Shown: in pieces, positions 1-7,838 of the stretch | Layout of the letters: each line of letters opens with the position of its first letter | Numbering within the stretch: position 1 is the first letter of the stretch | Source: an uncultured Bacteroidota bacterium | GTDB lineage: Bacteria; Bacteroidota; Bacteroidia; Chitinophagales; Saprospiraceae | Direction: 5' to 3' | Assembly: GCA_937952445.1 (NCBI GenBank) | Contig: CALGAA010000300.1 | Coordinates: 1-28,501 of the forward strand | DNA length: 28,501 bases | Program-made: the position numbers and the translations under genes | The notes under the pieces: model-generated | Database searches by the model: none | What the model saw: only the letters and a program-made list of their open reading frames with translations | Told to the model about the DNA's origin: nothing

Positions 1-1053
1 TTTACCATCTTCATCGTACCGATTGATTGCTTCGATGACGTGTGAGGGTTTTTCTGCACCCGAACTGCACGCACTGCCCCCTGACGCCGAAATGCCCCCG
101 ATGTCCAGATTCATCAACATCAAATCGCTTTTGGGACTTTGCGGAAAATGGAAATTGGTGATCGTGAACAGGCAGTCGTCGGTGGTAGGGTATGAAACTA
201 ATTCAGTCTGCGGAAACTTTTCCTCCATTTTATCGATCAGGTACTTTCGCAGTTCTTTGACATATTGTGCTTTCTCCGGCAGATTGTCCAGGCAATAGGA
301 CAGGGCATGAGCCATGCCCACGATGCCTGCCACGTTCTCGGTCCCAGCGCGCACATTTCGTTCCTGACTTCCACCTCGAATATATGGTTCGATAATATTG
401 TCGCTGTTTACGTATAAAAAACCCACGCCTTTCGGACCGTGAAATTTATGCCCCGAGGCCGATAAAAAAGAAATATACGATGCGGAAACATCGACGGGCA
501 AGTGCCCGATAGTCTGGACGGCATCGGTGTGATAAAGGGCGTTGTATTTTTGACACAGATGTCCAATCTCTGCAATCGGTTGGATCGTACCAATCTCGTT
601 GTTGGCATGCATGATGCTGACCAACGTTTTTTGATCGGATCGGGCCAGATGATCTTCCAATTCGACCAAATCGATCCGTCCAAATTCTGAAACGGGTAGT
701 TCGATCAATTCAATTCCGCGGTATTCGGCTAAGAAAAAAGCTGTATTACGCACACTCGGGTGTTCAATAGAGGAGATGATCAAACGCTTAACGCCCAATT
801 GGTCTACGGCACAATTGAGAACGGTATTATTTGCCTCTGTTCCGCAAGAGGTGAAAAATATTTCGCCGATCGATGCATGCAAATGTTGGGCTACCGACTT
901 TCTCGCTTGTTCTATAGCAGCGCGGGCCGTCCGACCATACCGGTGAGTACTGGATGGGTTGCCGTTGTGTTCTATAAGCGAACGGTTAATCACCTCGATG
1001 ACTTCATCGAGAATGGGGGCGGAAGCCGCATTATCGAGATAAATTGAATTCAT
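1..1053 (-). CDS. Cysteine desulfurase, IscS/NifS type (C-terminus cut by window edge)
   Basis: A PLP enzyme of aminotransferase class V that removes sulfur from L-cysteine and carries it as a persulfide for Fe-S cluster assembly and tRNA thiolation. 351 codons are visible and the frame is still open at base 1; family members run about 380-400 residues, so roughly 30-40 are missing. Visible landmarks are the N-terminal YLDNAAS, the cofactor-stacking histidine in SIEHPSV (H98), the Schiff-base lysine in SASGHKFHGPKG (K203), the RAGTEN segment (236-241) and the sulfur-accepting cysteine in GGSACSSG (C329). The start is the only ATG that gives the canonical N-terminus. It lies 18 bp after the glmM stop, so co-transcription is likely, although a promoter-like element sits in the gap. 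Iron-sulfur versus tRNA-dedicated role cannot be decided here. MnmA, a known user of such persulfide, is encoded 2.7 kb away. Confidence 0.93.
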   Translation of the reverse strand, partial: MNSIYLDNAASAPILDEVIEVINRSLIEHNGNPSSTHRYGRTARAAIEQARKSVAQHLHASIGEIFFTSCGTEANNTVLNCAVDQLGVKRLIISSIEHPSVRNTAFFLAEYRGIELIELPVSEFGRIDLVELEDHLARSDQKTLVSIMHANNEIGTIQPIAEIGHLCQKYNALYHTDAVQTIGHLPVDVSASYISFLSASGHKFHGPKGVGFLYVNSDNIIEPYIRGGSQERNVRAGTENVAGIVGMAHALSYCLDNLPEKAQYVKELRKYLIDKMEEKFPQTELVSYPTTDDCLFTITNFHFPQSPKSDLMLMNLDIGGISASGGSACSSGAEKPSHVIEAINRYDEDGK

Positions 1054-1057
1054 ACCT

Positions 1058-1066
1058 GCAAAGGTA
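1058..1066 (-). promoter_or_regulatory. TAnnTTTGC -7-like element before the cysteine desulfurase
   Basis: Read on the minus strand the bases are TACCTTTGC, an exact match to the Bacteroidota -7 consensus. Only four bases (AGGT) separate it from the ATG, so a transcript starting at the usual distance would begin at or next to the start codon and be leaderless. I see no TTG at the expected -33 spacing, so activity is uncertain. Confidence 0.4.
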
Positions 1067-1071
1067 ATACA

Positions 1072-2451
1072 TTAGTAAAGATCCTGAATCTCCGATTTAA
1101 AAGATCGTGCGATATTCCTGGCCTTTTCCAGTGATGGCCCTTCGGTGTAAATTCGAATGATGGGTTCGGTATTGGATTTTCGAATGTGTACCCAGGAGTC
1201 GGGGAAATCGATTTTGAGGCCATCTTGCTCATCGATCTTTTCGTCCTTGTAGATGGTTTTTAATTGGTGGATGATTTCATCCGGAACCATTTGAGGGGTC
1301 AGAGCAACTTTCATCTTGGACATGTGATATTCTGGTAGCCTGGATTTCCATTCAGAGGGCTGAAAGTCAAAATGAGCTAAGCCCGAAAGGAACAGCGCTG
1401 CCCCGATCAAAGCATCCCGACCGTAATGAAGATTGCCCACGATGACGCCACCGTTTCCTTCACCGCCAAAAAGGGCCCCTGTTTCCTTCATTTTTTCCAC
1501 GACATTTACCTCACCCACAGCACTGCAGGCATATTCTCCGCCGTACTTGAGGCAGATGTCTTTTAAAGCCCTGGTAGAGGACAGGTTGGAGACGGACCGA
1601 TTGATCAACTTTCGGTCAAACAAATAATCCGCTATAGCCACGATCGTATACTCTTCCCCAAACATGTGACCTTCATCAGTGACAAATGCGATGCGGTCAA
1701 CATCCGGATCAACTGCGATTCCGAGGTCAGCTGATTCGTTTCGCACGGTTTGGAGCAATACTCCCAGATTTTGTTCGAGAGGTTCCGGATCGTGTTCGAA
1801 TTTTCCTTCAATCTTATCAAAAATGGGGATTACTTCGCAATTCATCTTTTCGAGCAGAGGCACGATGGAAAGACTTCCTGTGCTATTGATGCAATCCACC
1901 ACGATTTTGTATTTTTTTTCTTTGACCTGATCCCCCAATACCCAGGGATGCCCGAGCACCTGGTTGATGTGATATTCCAACGCATCGTTGGCGGTTTCGA
2001 CTTCCCCTATGCTTTGGTGTTTGGTAAAGAAAAATGAACGGTTGTTGCTGATGTGGATTATTTCCTCCCCATCATCGGCTGAAATGAATTCACCTTTTTC
2101 GTTAAATAATTTTAGTGCATTCCATTCCATGGGATTGTGGCTGGCTGAAAAAATAATACCGCCGTTGGCGTTCTTATGCGGGATATACATTTCCAGGGTA
2201 GGGGTGGTTGTCAAACCAATGTCGATAACGTGGATGCCTTGAGAGATCAGGGTAGCCCGGACGAGGTCAGTAAGAATAGGCCCGGTCGACCGACCATCCC
2301 GCCCAATGATGACTGTGGGGCGGGGATCGGAGCCTTTCAACCATTCGCCATACGCGGCTGCACTCTCCACGATGTCTACTGGGGTGAGATTGTCTCCCGG
2401 CTGTCCTCCTATCGTACCTCTGAATCCAGAAATTGATTTTATTAAAGTCAT
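1072..2451 (-). CDS. glmM: Phosphoglucosamine mutase
   Basis: Converts glucosamine-6-phosphate to glucosamine-1-phosphate on the cytoplasmic path to UDP-GlcNAc, peptidoglycan and lipopolysaccharide. The 459-residue protein has the alpha-D-phosphohexomutase layout: N-terminal SGFRGTIG, phosphoserine loop FSASHNP (101-107, S104), metal loop DPDVDR (248-253), sugar-specificity loop FGGEGNGG (328-335) and the C-terminal phosphate-binding stretch RKSNTEPIIRIYTE (424-437). Length and motifs are complete. Bacteroidota homologues are normally annotated as GlmM, but specificity between glucosamine, mannose and glucose phosphates cannot be proved by sequence, so phosphomannomutase remains an alternative. 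It is divergent from the PAP2 gene and leads into the cysteine desulfurase. A TATATTTG element at 2487-2480 is a likely promoter with a leader of about 25 nt. Confidence 0.9.
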   Translation of the reverse strand: MTLIKSISGFRGTIGGQPGDNLTPVDIVESAAAYGEWLKGSDPRPTVIIGRDGRSTGPILTDLVRATLISQGIHVIDIGLTTTPTLEMYIPHKNANGGIIFSASHNPMEWNALKLFNEKGEFISADDGEEIIHISNNRSFFFTKHQSIGEVETANDALEYHINQVLGHPWVLGDQVKEKKYKIVVDCINSTGSLSIVPLLEKMNCEVIPIFDKIEGKFEHDPEPLEQNLGVLLQTVRNESADLGIAVDPDVDRIAFVTDEGHMFGEEYTIVAIADYLFDRKLINRSVSNLSSTRALKDICLKYGGEYACSAVGEVNVVEKMKETGALFGGEGNGGVIVGNLHYGRDALIGAALFLSGLAHFDFQPSEWKSRLPEYHMSKMKVALTPQMVPDEIIHQLKTIYKDEKIDEQDGLKIDFPDSWVHIRKSNTEPIIRIYTEGPSLEKARNIARSFKSEIQDLY

Positions 2452-2470
2452 CCTGATGGTTTTTTTATTT

Positions 2471-2478
2471 TACTTTTG
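2471..2478 (+). promoter_or_regulatory. TAnnTTTG -7-like element for the PAP2 gene
   Basis: TACTTTTG matches all six fixed consensus bases and lies 9 bases before the ATG at 2488, which would give a leader of only a few nucleotides. Its presence argues against the upstream TTG at 2476 as the start, because that codon lies inside the element. Confidence 0.4.
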
Positions 2479-2479
2479 T

Positions 2480-2487
2480 CAAATATA
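2480..2487 (-). promoter_or_regulatory. TAnnTTTG -7-like element for glmM
   Basis: The minus strand reads TATATTTG, all six fixed consensus bases present, 28 bases before the glmM ATG. It is back to back with an opposing TACTTTTG (2471-2478) for the PAP2 gene. No clear -33 TTG is seen. Confidence 0.45.
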
Positions 2488-3051
2488 ATGGAAACTTTAC
2501 TGAATTTTGATTCAGAGGTCTTCAAATTGATCAATGGTTTGGACCTGGGATTCCTGGAATCCGCCCTGGTGATTAGTCGAAATAAATTCACCTGGATTCC
2601 GCTATACGTGGCATTGATCGTATTGATGGTATGGCGCTGGAAAAAGAATTCGTGGGTACCGATTTTGTTCTCCATTTTAACGGTGGCTTGCTCTGATTTC
2701 ACAAGCTCTGAATTGATCAAAAAATCAGTCGAACGGCCCCGCCCTTGTCATATCATGGAACAAATCGATCAACGCGTAAAATGTGGTTCGGGGTATAGTT
2801 TTACCAGCTCCCACGCCACTTCTCATATGGCATTGGCGGTGTTTTGGTTTCAATTATTCTCATTCTGGGGTCGAAATCGATGGTGGCTGATTGTCTGGGC
2901 TGTTCTGATTGGCTTCGCTCAGATATTTGTAGGTGTGCATTATCCCTTAGATGTCCTGGCCGGATTTATCGTGGGCTTTTTAATCGGCGGGGCTGTGTTT
3001 CGTTTGTACGACTGGGTTGCTCAGAAGAAATACCCCAAAGTCAGCGTATAA
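2488..3051 (+). CDS. PAP2-family membrane phosphatase
   Basis: A predicted integral-membrane lipid phosphatase of the PAP2 superfamily (undecaprenyl-diphosphate, phosphatidate or lipid A phosphatases). Taking the ATG gives 187 residues. Three phosphatase motifs are in order: KKSVERPRP (78-86); a second motif written FTSSHA (105-110), where the family consensus is PSGH; and GVHYPLDV (149-156). The arginine that usually opens the third motif as SR is replaced by AQ at 144-145, so catalytic competence deserves a check. Several hydrophobic segments (roughly 36-50, 57-70, 115-126, 131-150, 156-172) fit a multi-pass topology. The C-terminal 31 bp overlap the convergent outer-membrane gene. An undecaprenyl-phosphate recycling role would suit the neighbouring glmM, but that is inference from position only. 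Confidence 0.83.
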   Translation: METLLNFDSEVFKLINGLDLGFLESALVISRNKFTWIPLYVALIVLMVWRWKKNSWVPILFSILTVACSDFTSSELIKKSVERPRPCHIMEQIDQRVKCGSGYSFTSSHATSHMALAVFWFQLFSFWGRNRWWLIVWAVLIGFAQIFVGVHYPLDVLAGFIVGFLIGGAVFRLYDWVAQKKYPKVSV

Positions 3052-3641
3052 GTCTTACTCTGTAACGGCTTGAGATCGGTGGTCGAAAGACCAAATAAAT
3101 TCCCTTCGATCCCAAAGTCGATCTGCAGTCTTTTAATATTGACGTACACGTGGACAAGACCTGAAAAATATTCCAGGTCGAAAGCGTTGTTAAAATCGGT
3201 TCGGATCACACTGTGATTGGATAAGTCAAAATTGTACGCACCGTCAGCACCCAATCCAATGGTGAGGTAATCGATGTCTATCAAATCGTATAGGGTTCCT
3301 GCGGTTAATTTAAGTCGTTGGAAATTGCGGTCGCTGGTTTCCCTGGCGGTGATGATGTTGGTTTTTTCGTTGATTTCAAAAATCTCATGGTATTGGTACT
3401 GTATACCCCCTTTGATTTTCCACCCGGGATTCCAAATCACATCGGCCCCGGCTTGAAATCCAAGCGCACTTTTTGATGATACCAAATCTGAAGAATTGGC
3501 GGATTGATCGAGGGCATTGAGCCCAAGCCTGAGCACCCATTCCCACCTGTCAGCAGTGTTGGTCGGGGTGTTAAAAGCTGTCTGGCTAAACCCCATGATG
3601 GCAAAAAAAGCAAAAAGTGTAGTTAGTAAAACTCTTTTCAT
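3021..3641 (-). CDS. Small predicted outer-membrane beta-barrel protein
   Basis: Not assigned to a named family. The 206-residue product begins with a clear Sec signal peptide (MKRVLL..., hydrophobic core, likely cut after GFSQ near residue 20). The mature part is a run of alternating polar and hydrophobic strands separated by short turns, and it ends in LTLGYFF with a terminal phenylalanine, the usual recognition end of an outer-membrane barrel. No catalytic motif is seen. It is convergent with and overlaps the PAP2 gene by 31 bp, and it is divergent from mnmA. A porin-like or structural barrel of about eight strands is the best guess. A periplasmic beta-sandwich is the alternative. Confidence 0.75.
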   Translation of the reverse strand: MKRVLLTTLFAFFAIMGFSQTAFNTPTNTADRWEWVLRLGLNALDQSANSSDLVSSKSALGFQAGADVIWNPGWKIKGGIQYQYHEIFEINEKTNIITARETSDRNFQRLKLTAGTLYDLIDIDYLTIGLGADGAYNFDLSNHSVIRTDFNNAFDLEYFSGLVHVYVNIKRLQIDFGIEGNLFGLSTTDLKPLQSKTYTLTLGYFF

Positions 3642-3709
3642 CCTATTGCGTTTGTAAGGTAACGTTTGAACATCGACGAATGTATGGGTGTTCCTACGAT
3701 ATTTTTAAA

Positions 3710-3717
3710 TAATTTTG
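3710..3717 (+). promoter_or_regulatory. TAnnTTTG -7-like element for mnmA
   Basis: TAATTTTG, an exact match at the six fixed positions, 33 bases before the mnmA ATG, in the divergent gap between the outer-membrane gene and mnmA. The -33 element is not obvious. Confidence 0.45.
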
Positions 3718-3750
3718 TGATTTGATTTAGTTGAGAAACGTACGTGAAAG

Positions 3751-4848
3751 ATGAGCAAACACGGAAAAGTCCTGGTCGCCATGAGTGGCGGAATCGATTC
3801 CACCGTTAGTGCGATTATGCTACAGGAACAGGGCTATGAAGTCATTGGGATTACTATGAAAACCTGGGATTACGCCAATTCAGGTAGTTCCAAAAAGGAA
3901 ACAGGCTGTTGCAGCCTCGACAGCATCAACGACGCCCGGCAGGTCGCTGTGGATCGCGATTTTCATCATTTCATCATCGATATTCGGGATGAATTTGGGG
4001 ATTATGTGATCGACGATTTCGTCAACGAGTATATGGCAGGGCGTACCCCCAATCCATGTATTCTTTGCAATACCCACATCAAATGGAATGCGCTCCTGCG
4101 AAGAGCGGATGCCATGGACTGTGAATTTATAGCAACCGGCCATTACGCCCGAATCAATCAGGATTCTGGACGCTATTACATCTCCAGAGCAGAAGATCGT
4201 AAAAAAGATCAATCCTACGTTCTGTGGGGATTGAGCCAGGAATGCATGGCCCGGACGATTTTTCCGCTAGCTGAATATAAAAAACCCGACGTACGTCAAA
4301 TGGCTTATGATTGGGGGTATACCGATCTGGCCAAAAAAGGAGATTCGTACGAGATCTGTTTTGTTCCCGATAATAATTACCGGAATTTCTTAAAAAAACG
4401 GATCGACGGCCTCGAAGAAAAAGTAGCTGGTGGCAAATTTCTGGATGTTCAGGGAAATGTGATCGGCGAACATGACGGGTATCCGTTTTTCACCATTGGT
4501 CAGCGCAAAGGATTAGGGACCGCATTTGGGAAACCTAAGTACGTCACCGATATCAGACCGGATGAGAATGTCGTTGTGCTGGGAGACCGGGAAGATTTGA
4601 TCCGAAATGGCATGAAAGTAGGTCGGATCAATCCCATGAAATACGATGCATTTCCGACCGGTGAAGAATTGTACGGCATGATCAGATACAACGATAAGGG
4701 TTCTCTGTGCATGATCAATCATGTCGAAGGCAATGAACTCGAAGTCGAATTTATGACCAACGTTCATGGAGTTGCTCCAGGCCAGTCTGCTGTTTTTTAT
4801 GAAGGCGATGACGTGGTCGGGGGCGGTGTGATCCTGCGGGGTAATTAA
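3751..4848 (+). CDS. mnmA: tRNA-specific 2-thiouridylase MnmA
   Basis: Installs the 2-thio group on the wobble uridine (U34) of tRNAs for Lys, Glu and Gln, using ATP and a persulfide ultimately supplied by a cysteine desulfurase. The 365-residue protein is full length. It has the PP-loop SGGIDS (12-17), TPNPCILCN (99-107) with the expected catalytic cysteine at C106, ATGHYAR (128-134), the tRNA-reading segment KKDQSYVLWGL (151-161) and the second active-site cysteine in YEICFVPD (C203). The central FTIGQRKGLG and the C-terminal beta barrel are present. C103 beside the catalytic cysteine is an additional thiol. A likely cysteine desulfurase partner lies upstream on the other strand. The start ATG follows a TAATTTTG promoter element. 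Confidence 0.96.
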   Translation: MSKHGKVLVAMSGGIDSTVSAIMLQEQGYEVIGITMKTWDYANSGSSKKETGCCSLDSINDARQVAVDRDFHHFIIDIRDEFGDYVIDDFVNEYMAGRTPNPCILCNTHIKWNALLRRADAMDCEFIATGHYARINQDSGRYYISRAEDRKKDQSYVLWGLSQECMARTIFPLAEYKKPDVRQMAYDWGYTDLAKKGDSYEICFVPDNNYRNFLKKRIDGLEEKVAGGKFLDVQGNVIGEHDGYPFFTIGQRKGLGTAFGKPKYVTDIRPDENVVVLGDREDLIRNGMKVGRINPMKYDAFPTGEELYGMIRYNDKGSLCMINHVEGNELEVEFMTNVHGVAPGQSAVFYEGDDVVGGGVILRGN

Positions 4849-4902
4849 AACAAAAATGCAGCCGTTGAATACACGACACCTTCCAGGGTTCGTTACTCCA
4901 TA

Positions 4903-4920
4903 AATGAAAATGATTTCATT
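4903..4920. repeat. Inverted repeat before the lipoprotein gene
   Basis: Arms AATGAAA and TTTCATT are perfectly complementary around a 4-base centre, 19 bases before the lipoprotein ATG. It could be an operator or a leader hairpin. It has no T-run, so it is not a typical terminator for mnmA. Confidence 0.3.
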
Positions 4921-4939
4921 CGTTTCACCTTAAGTAACA

Positions 4940-5764
4940 ATGGATTTAAATTACGCCTGGAAAATTATTTGTATTGCCCTCAGTCTGACCATATTTTCTT
5001 GCACAGAAGATGTGGATTTTAGTCCGGGACCCAATCTGATCGATGAATATTATCCCATTGCCGAAGGGGATGTAAAAACCTATGCTGTTGATTCAATAAC
5101 CTATGATTACGATGGCCTTCTACAACAAATCGTAATCGATACCCAACAATATTTTATCCGGGAAGTGGTCGAAGGCACGATCCAAATGGGTAATGAACCC
5201 TGGTGGCGGGTGGGGATCTATCGAAGTGACGAGCCCGACAGAAATTTTAAGCTCACGGAATACGCCTATTTACGCAATACGAATAACCAGTTGCTTCGAA
5301 AGGAAGGCAATCTGATTTTTATCCCGTTGGGCAGTCCGATGGAGCTTTTTACGGAATGGGACGGAACAGCAAATTTTAATCCGGACCAGGCTCAGTTTTT
5401 TATTCGGGGCGAAGTGGTCGCACCCTATGTGGACTGGAACTACATTCTCCTCAAGAAATGGGATACCTACGAGGTATTGGACCGCACATACGACAATGTC
5501 CTGCAAATAAATCAAAAGGATACCGCCGCAATCCAAACAGACAATGGTCAGACGATTGACCCGGTGAATCAATTGTTTTATACATTGGCTAATGAATTCT
5601 ATGCTCCAGGTGTGGGATTAATCCGTAAAGAAGTATACCATTTGACATCGATATGTGCCTCTTCGAATGTCCAAGAATACGAGTCATTCTGTGATTCGAC
5701 GACCATTTTTGCGAATGCCGAGAGGGGGTTTGTTTTTCATAAAAAGTTGATTTCCAGTGAATGA
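4940..5764 (+). CDS. Predicted lipoprotein of unknown function
   Basis: I do not recognise a family. The 274-residue product starts with a short charged region and a hydrophobic segment ending in the lipobox-like TIFSC, with the lipidated cysteine at residue 21. The acidic CTEDVD that follows resembles the surface-export signal (Cys followed by polar and acidic residues) described for some Bacteroidota lipoproteins. The rest is soluble, rich in Tyr, Asp and Trp, with beta-type patterning and a YYPIAEGDVKTY start common to Bacteroidota lipoproteins of unknown function. It lies 91 bp after mnmA and its last 8 bp overlap the start of rimM, so the three may form one transcript. Confidence 0.8.
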   Translation: MDLNYAWKIICIALSLTIFSCTEDVDFSPGPNLIDEYYPIAEGDVKTYAVDSITYDYDGLLQQIVIDTQQYFIREVVEGTIQMGNEPWWRVGIYRSDEPDRNFKLTEYAYLRNTNNQLLRKEGNLIFIPLGSPMELFTEWDGTANFNPDQAQFFIRGEVVAPYVDWNYILLKKWDTYEVLDRTYDNVLQINQKDTAAIQTDNGQTIDPVNQLFYTLANEFYAPGVGLIRKEVYHLTSICASSNVQEYESFCDSTTIFANAERGFVFHKKLISSE

Positions 5765-6302
5765 TCTATTGACTCCCAAAGACTTTATCGAAGTCGGTTA
5801 TATTGGTGGATTGTATGGATACGAAGGCCAGTTACGTTTTACGCCCAAAGGCAGGTTGGGAACTTCTGTCAAACCACCCGAATTCCTGTATTTTATTGAA
5901 AATGGCATGTATGTTCCCCGGTTTGTGTCTACATGGGATCCCGGCCAATCGTTGATTGGATTTGAACGTTACCCAAATCGGGAAAAAGCCCGGGAACTGA
6001 CCGATCAGGTGGTCTTTTTGCGAAAAAGAGATCTCCCTGAACAAACAGTTCACCGTAATTTCACTGATGAATTTTCGTGGGATTTATTGGAAGGATTTCA
6101 AATTCTGAATATTAATACCGAACAGGTCATTGGAACCATTACCATGGTGGAAGAATATCCCGGTGGATGGATGGCCGGCACCCGGATCGAAAACCGCCAG
6201 GATGAGGTGTTGATTCCACTCGCGCCCCAGTTGATCCACGATTTGGATCCGGATCAGAATATCGTATATATGGATTTACCGGATGGTTTATTGGATCTGT
6301 AG
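5757..6302 (+). CDS. rimM: Ribosome maturation factor RimM
   Basis: Assists assembly of the 30S head by binding ribosomal protein S19. The 181-residue length fits. The N-terminal RimM domain shows the pattern VGYIGGLYGYEGQLRF (residues 13-28, consensus VGxIxxxHGxxGE), with tyrosine where histidine is usual. The C-terminal PRC-type barrel ends in LIPLAPQ...DLPDGLLDL, the characteristic RimM tail. The start is a GTG overlapping the lipoprotein stop by 8 bp; the ATG at 5761 is in another frame. Translational coupling to the lipoprotein is therefore likely. The common partner genes rpsP and trmD are not adjacent here. Confidence 0.9.
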   Translation: MNDLLTPKDFIEVGYIGGLYGYEGQLRFTPKGRLGTSVKPPEFLYFIENGMYVPRFVSTWDPGQSLIGFERYPNREKARELTDQVVFLRKRDLPEQTVHRNFTDEFSWDLLEGFQILNINTEQVIGTITMVEEYPGGWMAGTRIENRQDEVLIPLAPQLIHDLDPDQNIVYMDLPDGLLDL

Positions 6303-6364
6303 GGTTAATCTTTTACATGGCATGATTATGTTTTATCAGGGGTCAATTGATTTTACGATAAAGT

Positions 6365-6380
6365 GAATTGTATTCAATTC
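6365..6380. repeat. Small inverted repeat in the convergent gap rimM / nucleoside transporter
   Basis: GAATTG and CAATTC arms around TATT in the 118 bp between two convergent stops. Position fits a bidirectional terminator or 3'-end hairpin, but neither side carries a proper T-run. Confidence 0.3.
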
Positions 6381-6420
6381 TCATAAACAAATTCGTTTTA
6401 TGGATTGTGTTGCCCCGGAT

Positions 6421-7713
6421 CTAACTGGCGATGACACCTGCTATCGTGGCGGTCATCAAGCATGCGATGGTTCCACCTACGAGCGCAAAAAGTCCGAGTT
6501 CCGTCAGGTTTTTTTTCTGCCCCGGAGCGATAGCACCTATACCTCCGATCTGAATGCCGACTGAACCGAAATTCGCAAATCCGCAGAGTGCGTAGGTGGC
6601 GATGATGATGCTTTTTCGCTCAAGTATATTTTCCTGAACCATTTCAGCCAAAGAAAGATAGCCAAAAAATTCATTTAGAATTGTTTTCTCACCCAGCATT
6701 TGACCCACGGCGAGCATATCTGCAGAGGAGATGCCGATTAACCATGCCACAGGGGAAAATGCCAGTCCAAACAAGAATTGGAGGGACAATTGGTCGTATT
6801 TTCCATCTGTCCAATCCGCAATGTACGGATTGATTTGAAAAATTTCACCGCCCCATCCCAGGACCCGATTGGTCAGAAATACGAGTGCCATAAACGCGAT
6901 CAGCATGGCCCCGACATTGACAGCTAAGCGTAAACCATCACTCGTCCCATTGACAAGTGCTTCCAGGGCATTTTGACCTGCTTCTGAGGGCGGTACGTCC
7001 AAATTGCTATCCAGATTTTCGGGATTGGTTTCAGGCATTAACATTTTTGCGGCCACGATCGCTGCCGGTGCCGACATTATAGAAGCTGTGAGTAGGTGCA
7101 TACCAAATTCTGCTTTTTGAGCGGGGGAATCACCTCCTAAGAGGATCAAATAAGCGCCAAATACTCCACCAGCTATTGTGGCCAGGCCTCCTACCATCAG
7201 ACACATTATTTCTGACCTGCTCATCTTTTCCAAGTAAGGCTTGATGACAAGTGGAGCTTCGGTCTGTCCAATAAATATATTCGCAGCCGCAGCCAGGCTT
7301 TCGCTACCGCTCAATGTCATGGTTCGGTTCATCACCCAGGCTATGCCGTATACGATTTTTTGCATTATCCCCAGGTAATAGAGCAGGGACGATAGTGCAG
7401 AAAAGAATATGATGGTCGGTAGTACGGTAAATGCAAATCCAAACGTGTTTTCCGGTCGGGCCAAATCACCAAATAGGAAAATGGCTGACTCTTCCACAGC
7501 CTCTATCATCATCACGAATATATTGACGATCAACTCGAAAAAAGTGCGGACAAAGGGCACCTGCAATATCAGCAGAGCAAGAACTATCTGGAGAACCACA
7601 CCAATGGTGACGAGACGCCAGTTTATCTGTCGTCGATTAGCGCTGCATAAATAGCATAGCACCAATAAAAATATCAATCCGATCACGCCTCTGTAGAGAT
7701 CCTCAAATGTCAT
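6421..7713 (-). CDS. Concentrative nucleoside transporter (CNT/NupC family)
   Basis: An inner-membrane symporter that imports nucleosides with a cation gradient. The 430-residue product is strongly hydrophobic throughout. It carries the CNT hallmarks ESLAAAANIFIGQTEAP (about 138-154 from this start) and, near the C-terminus, CGFANFGSVGIQIGGIG followed by PGQKK. The frame also contains an ATG at 7767, 18 codons upstream. I prefer 7713 because it begins directly before the first membrane helix and because the upstream extension is polar and overlaps a near-consensus promoter element (TAGCCTTG at 7772-7765, one mismatch). It is divergent from uridine kinase, which traps imported uridine as UMP, so the two plausibly serve one salvage route. 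Na+ versus H+ coupling is not decided. Confidence 0.92.
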   Translation of the reverse strand: MTFEDLYRGVIGLIFLLVLCYLCSANRRQINWRLVTIGVVLQIVLALLILQVPFVRTFFELIVNIFVMMIEAVEESAIFLFGDLARPENTFGFAFTVLPTIIFFSALSSLLYYLGIMQKIVYGIAWVMNRTMTLSGSESLAAAANIFIGQTEAPLVIKPYLEKMSRSEIMCLMVGGLATIAGGVFGAYLILLGGDSPAQKAEFGMHLLTASIMSAPAAIVAAKMLMPETNPENLDSNLDVPPSEAGQNALEALVNGTSDGLRLAVNVGAMLIAFMALVFLTNRVLGWGGEIFQINPYIADWTDGKYDQLSLQFLFGLAFSPVAWLIGISSADMLAVGQMLGEKTILNEFFGYLSLAEMVQENILERKSIIIATYALCGFANFGSVGIQIGGIGAIAPGQKKNLTELGLFALVGGTIACLMTATIAGVIAS

Positions 7714-7838
7714 ATGGTATTGATTCAGTGAGTTTGTTGAAGATTTAGAGATTCTTTTGGAAAACAAGGCTAAACTTAAGAAACTGTCCGCATTTTGAGA
7801 ACTAATATTTTGTATAGGATAAAATCAGTAGACCATCA

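Noticed and set aside
7714..7767. Upstream ATG at 7767 for the nucleoside transporter
   Set aside because: The added 18 residues are polar, precede the first membrane helix and overlap a near-consensus promoter element.
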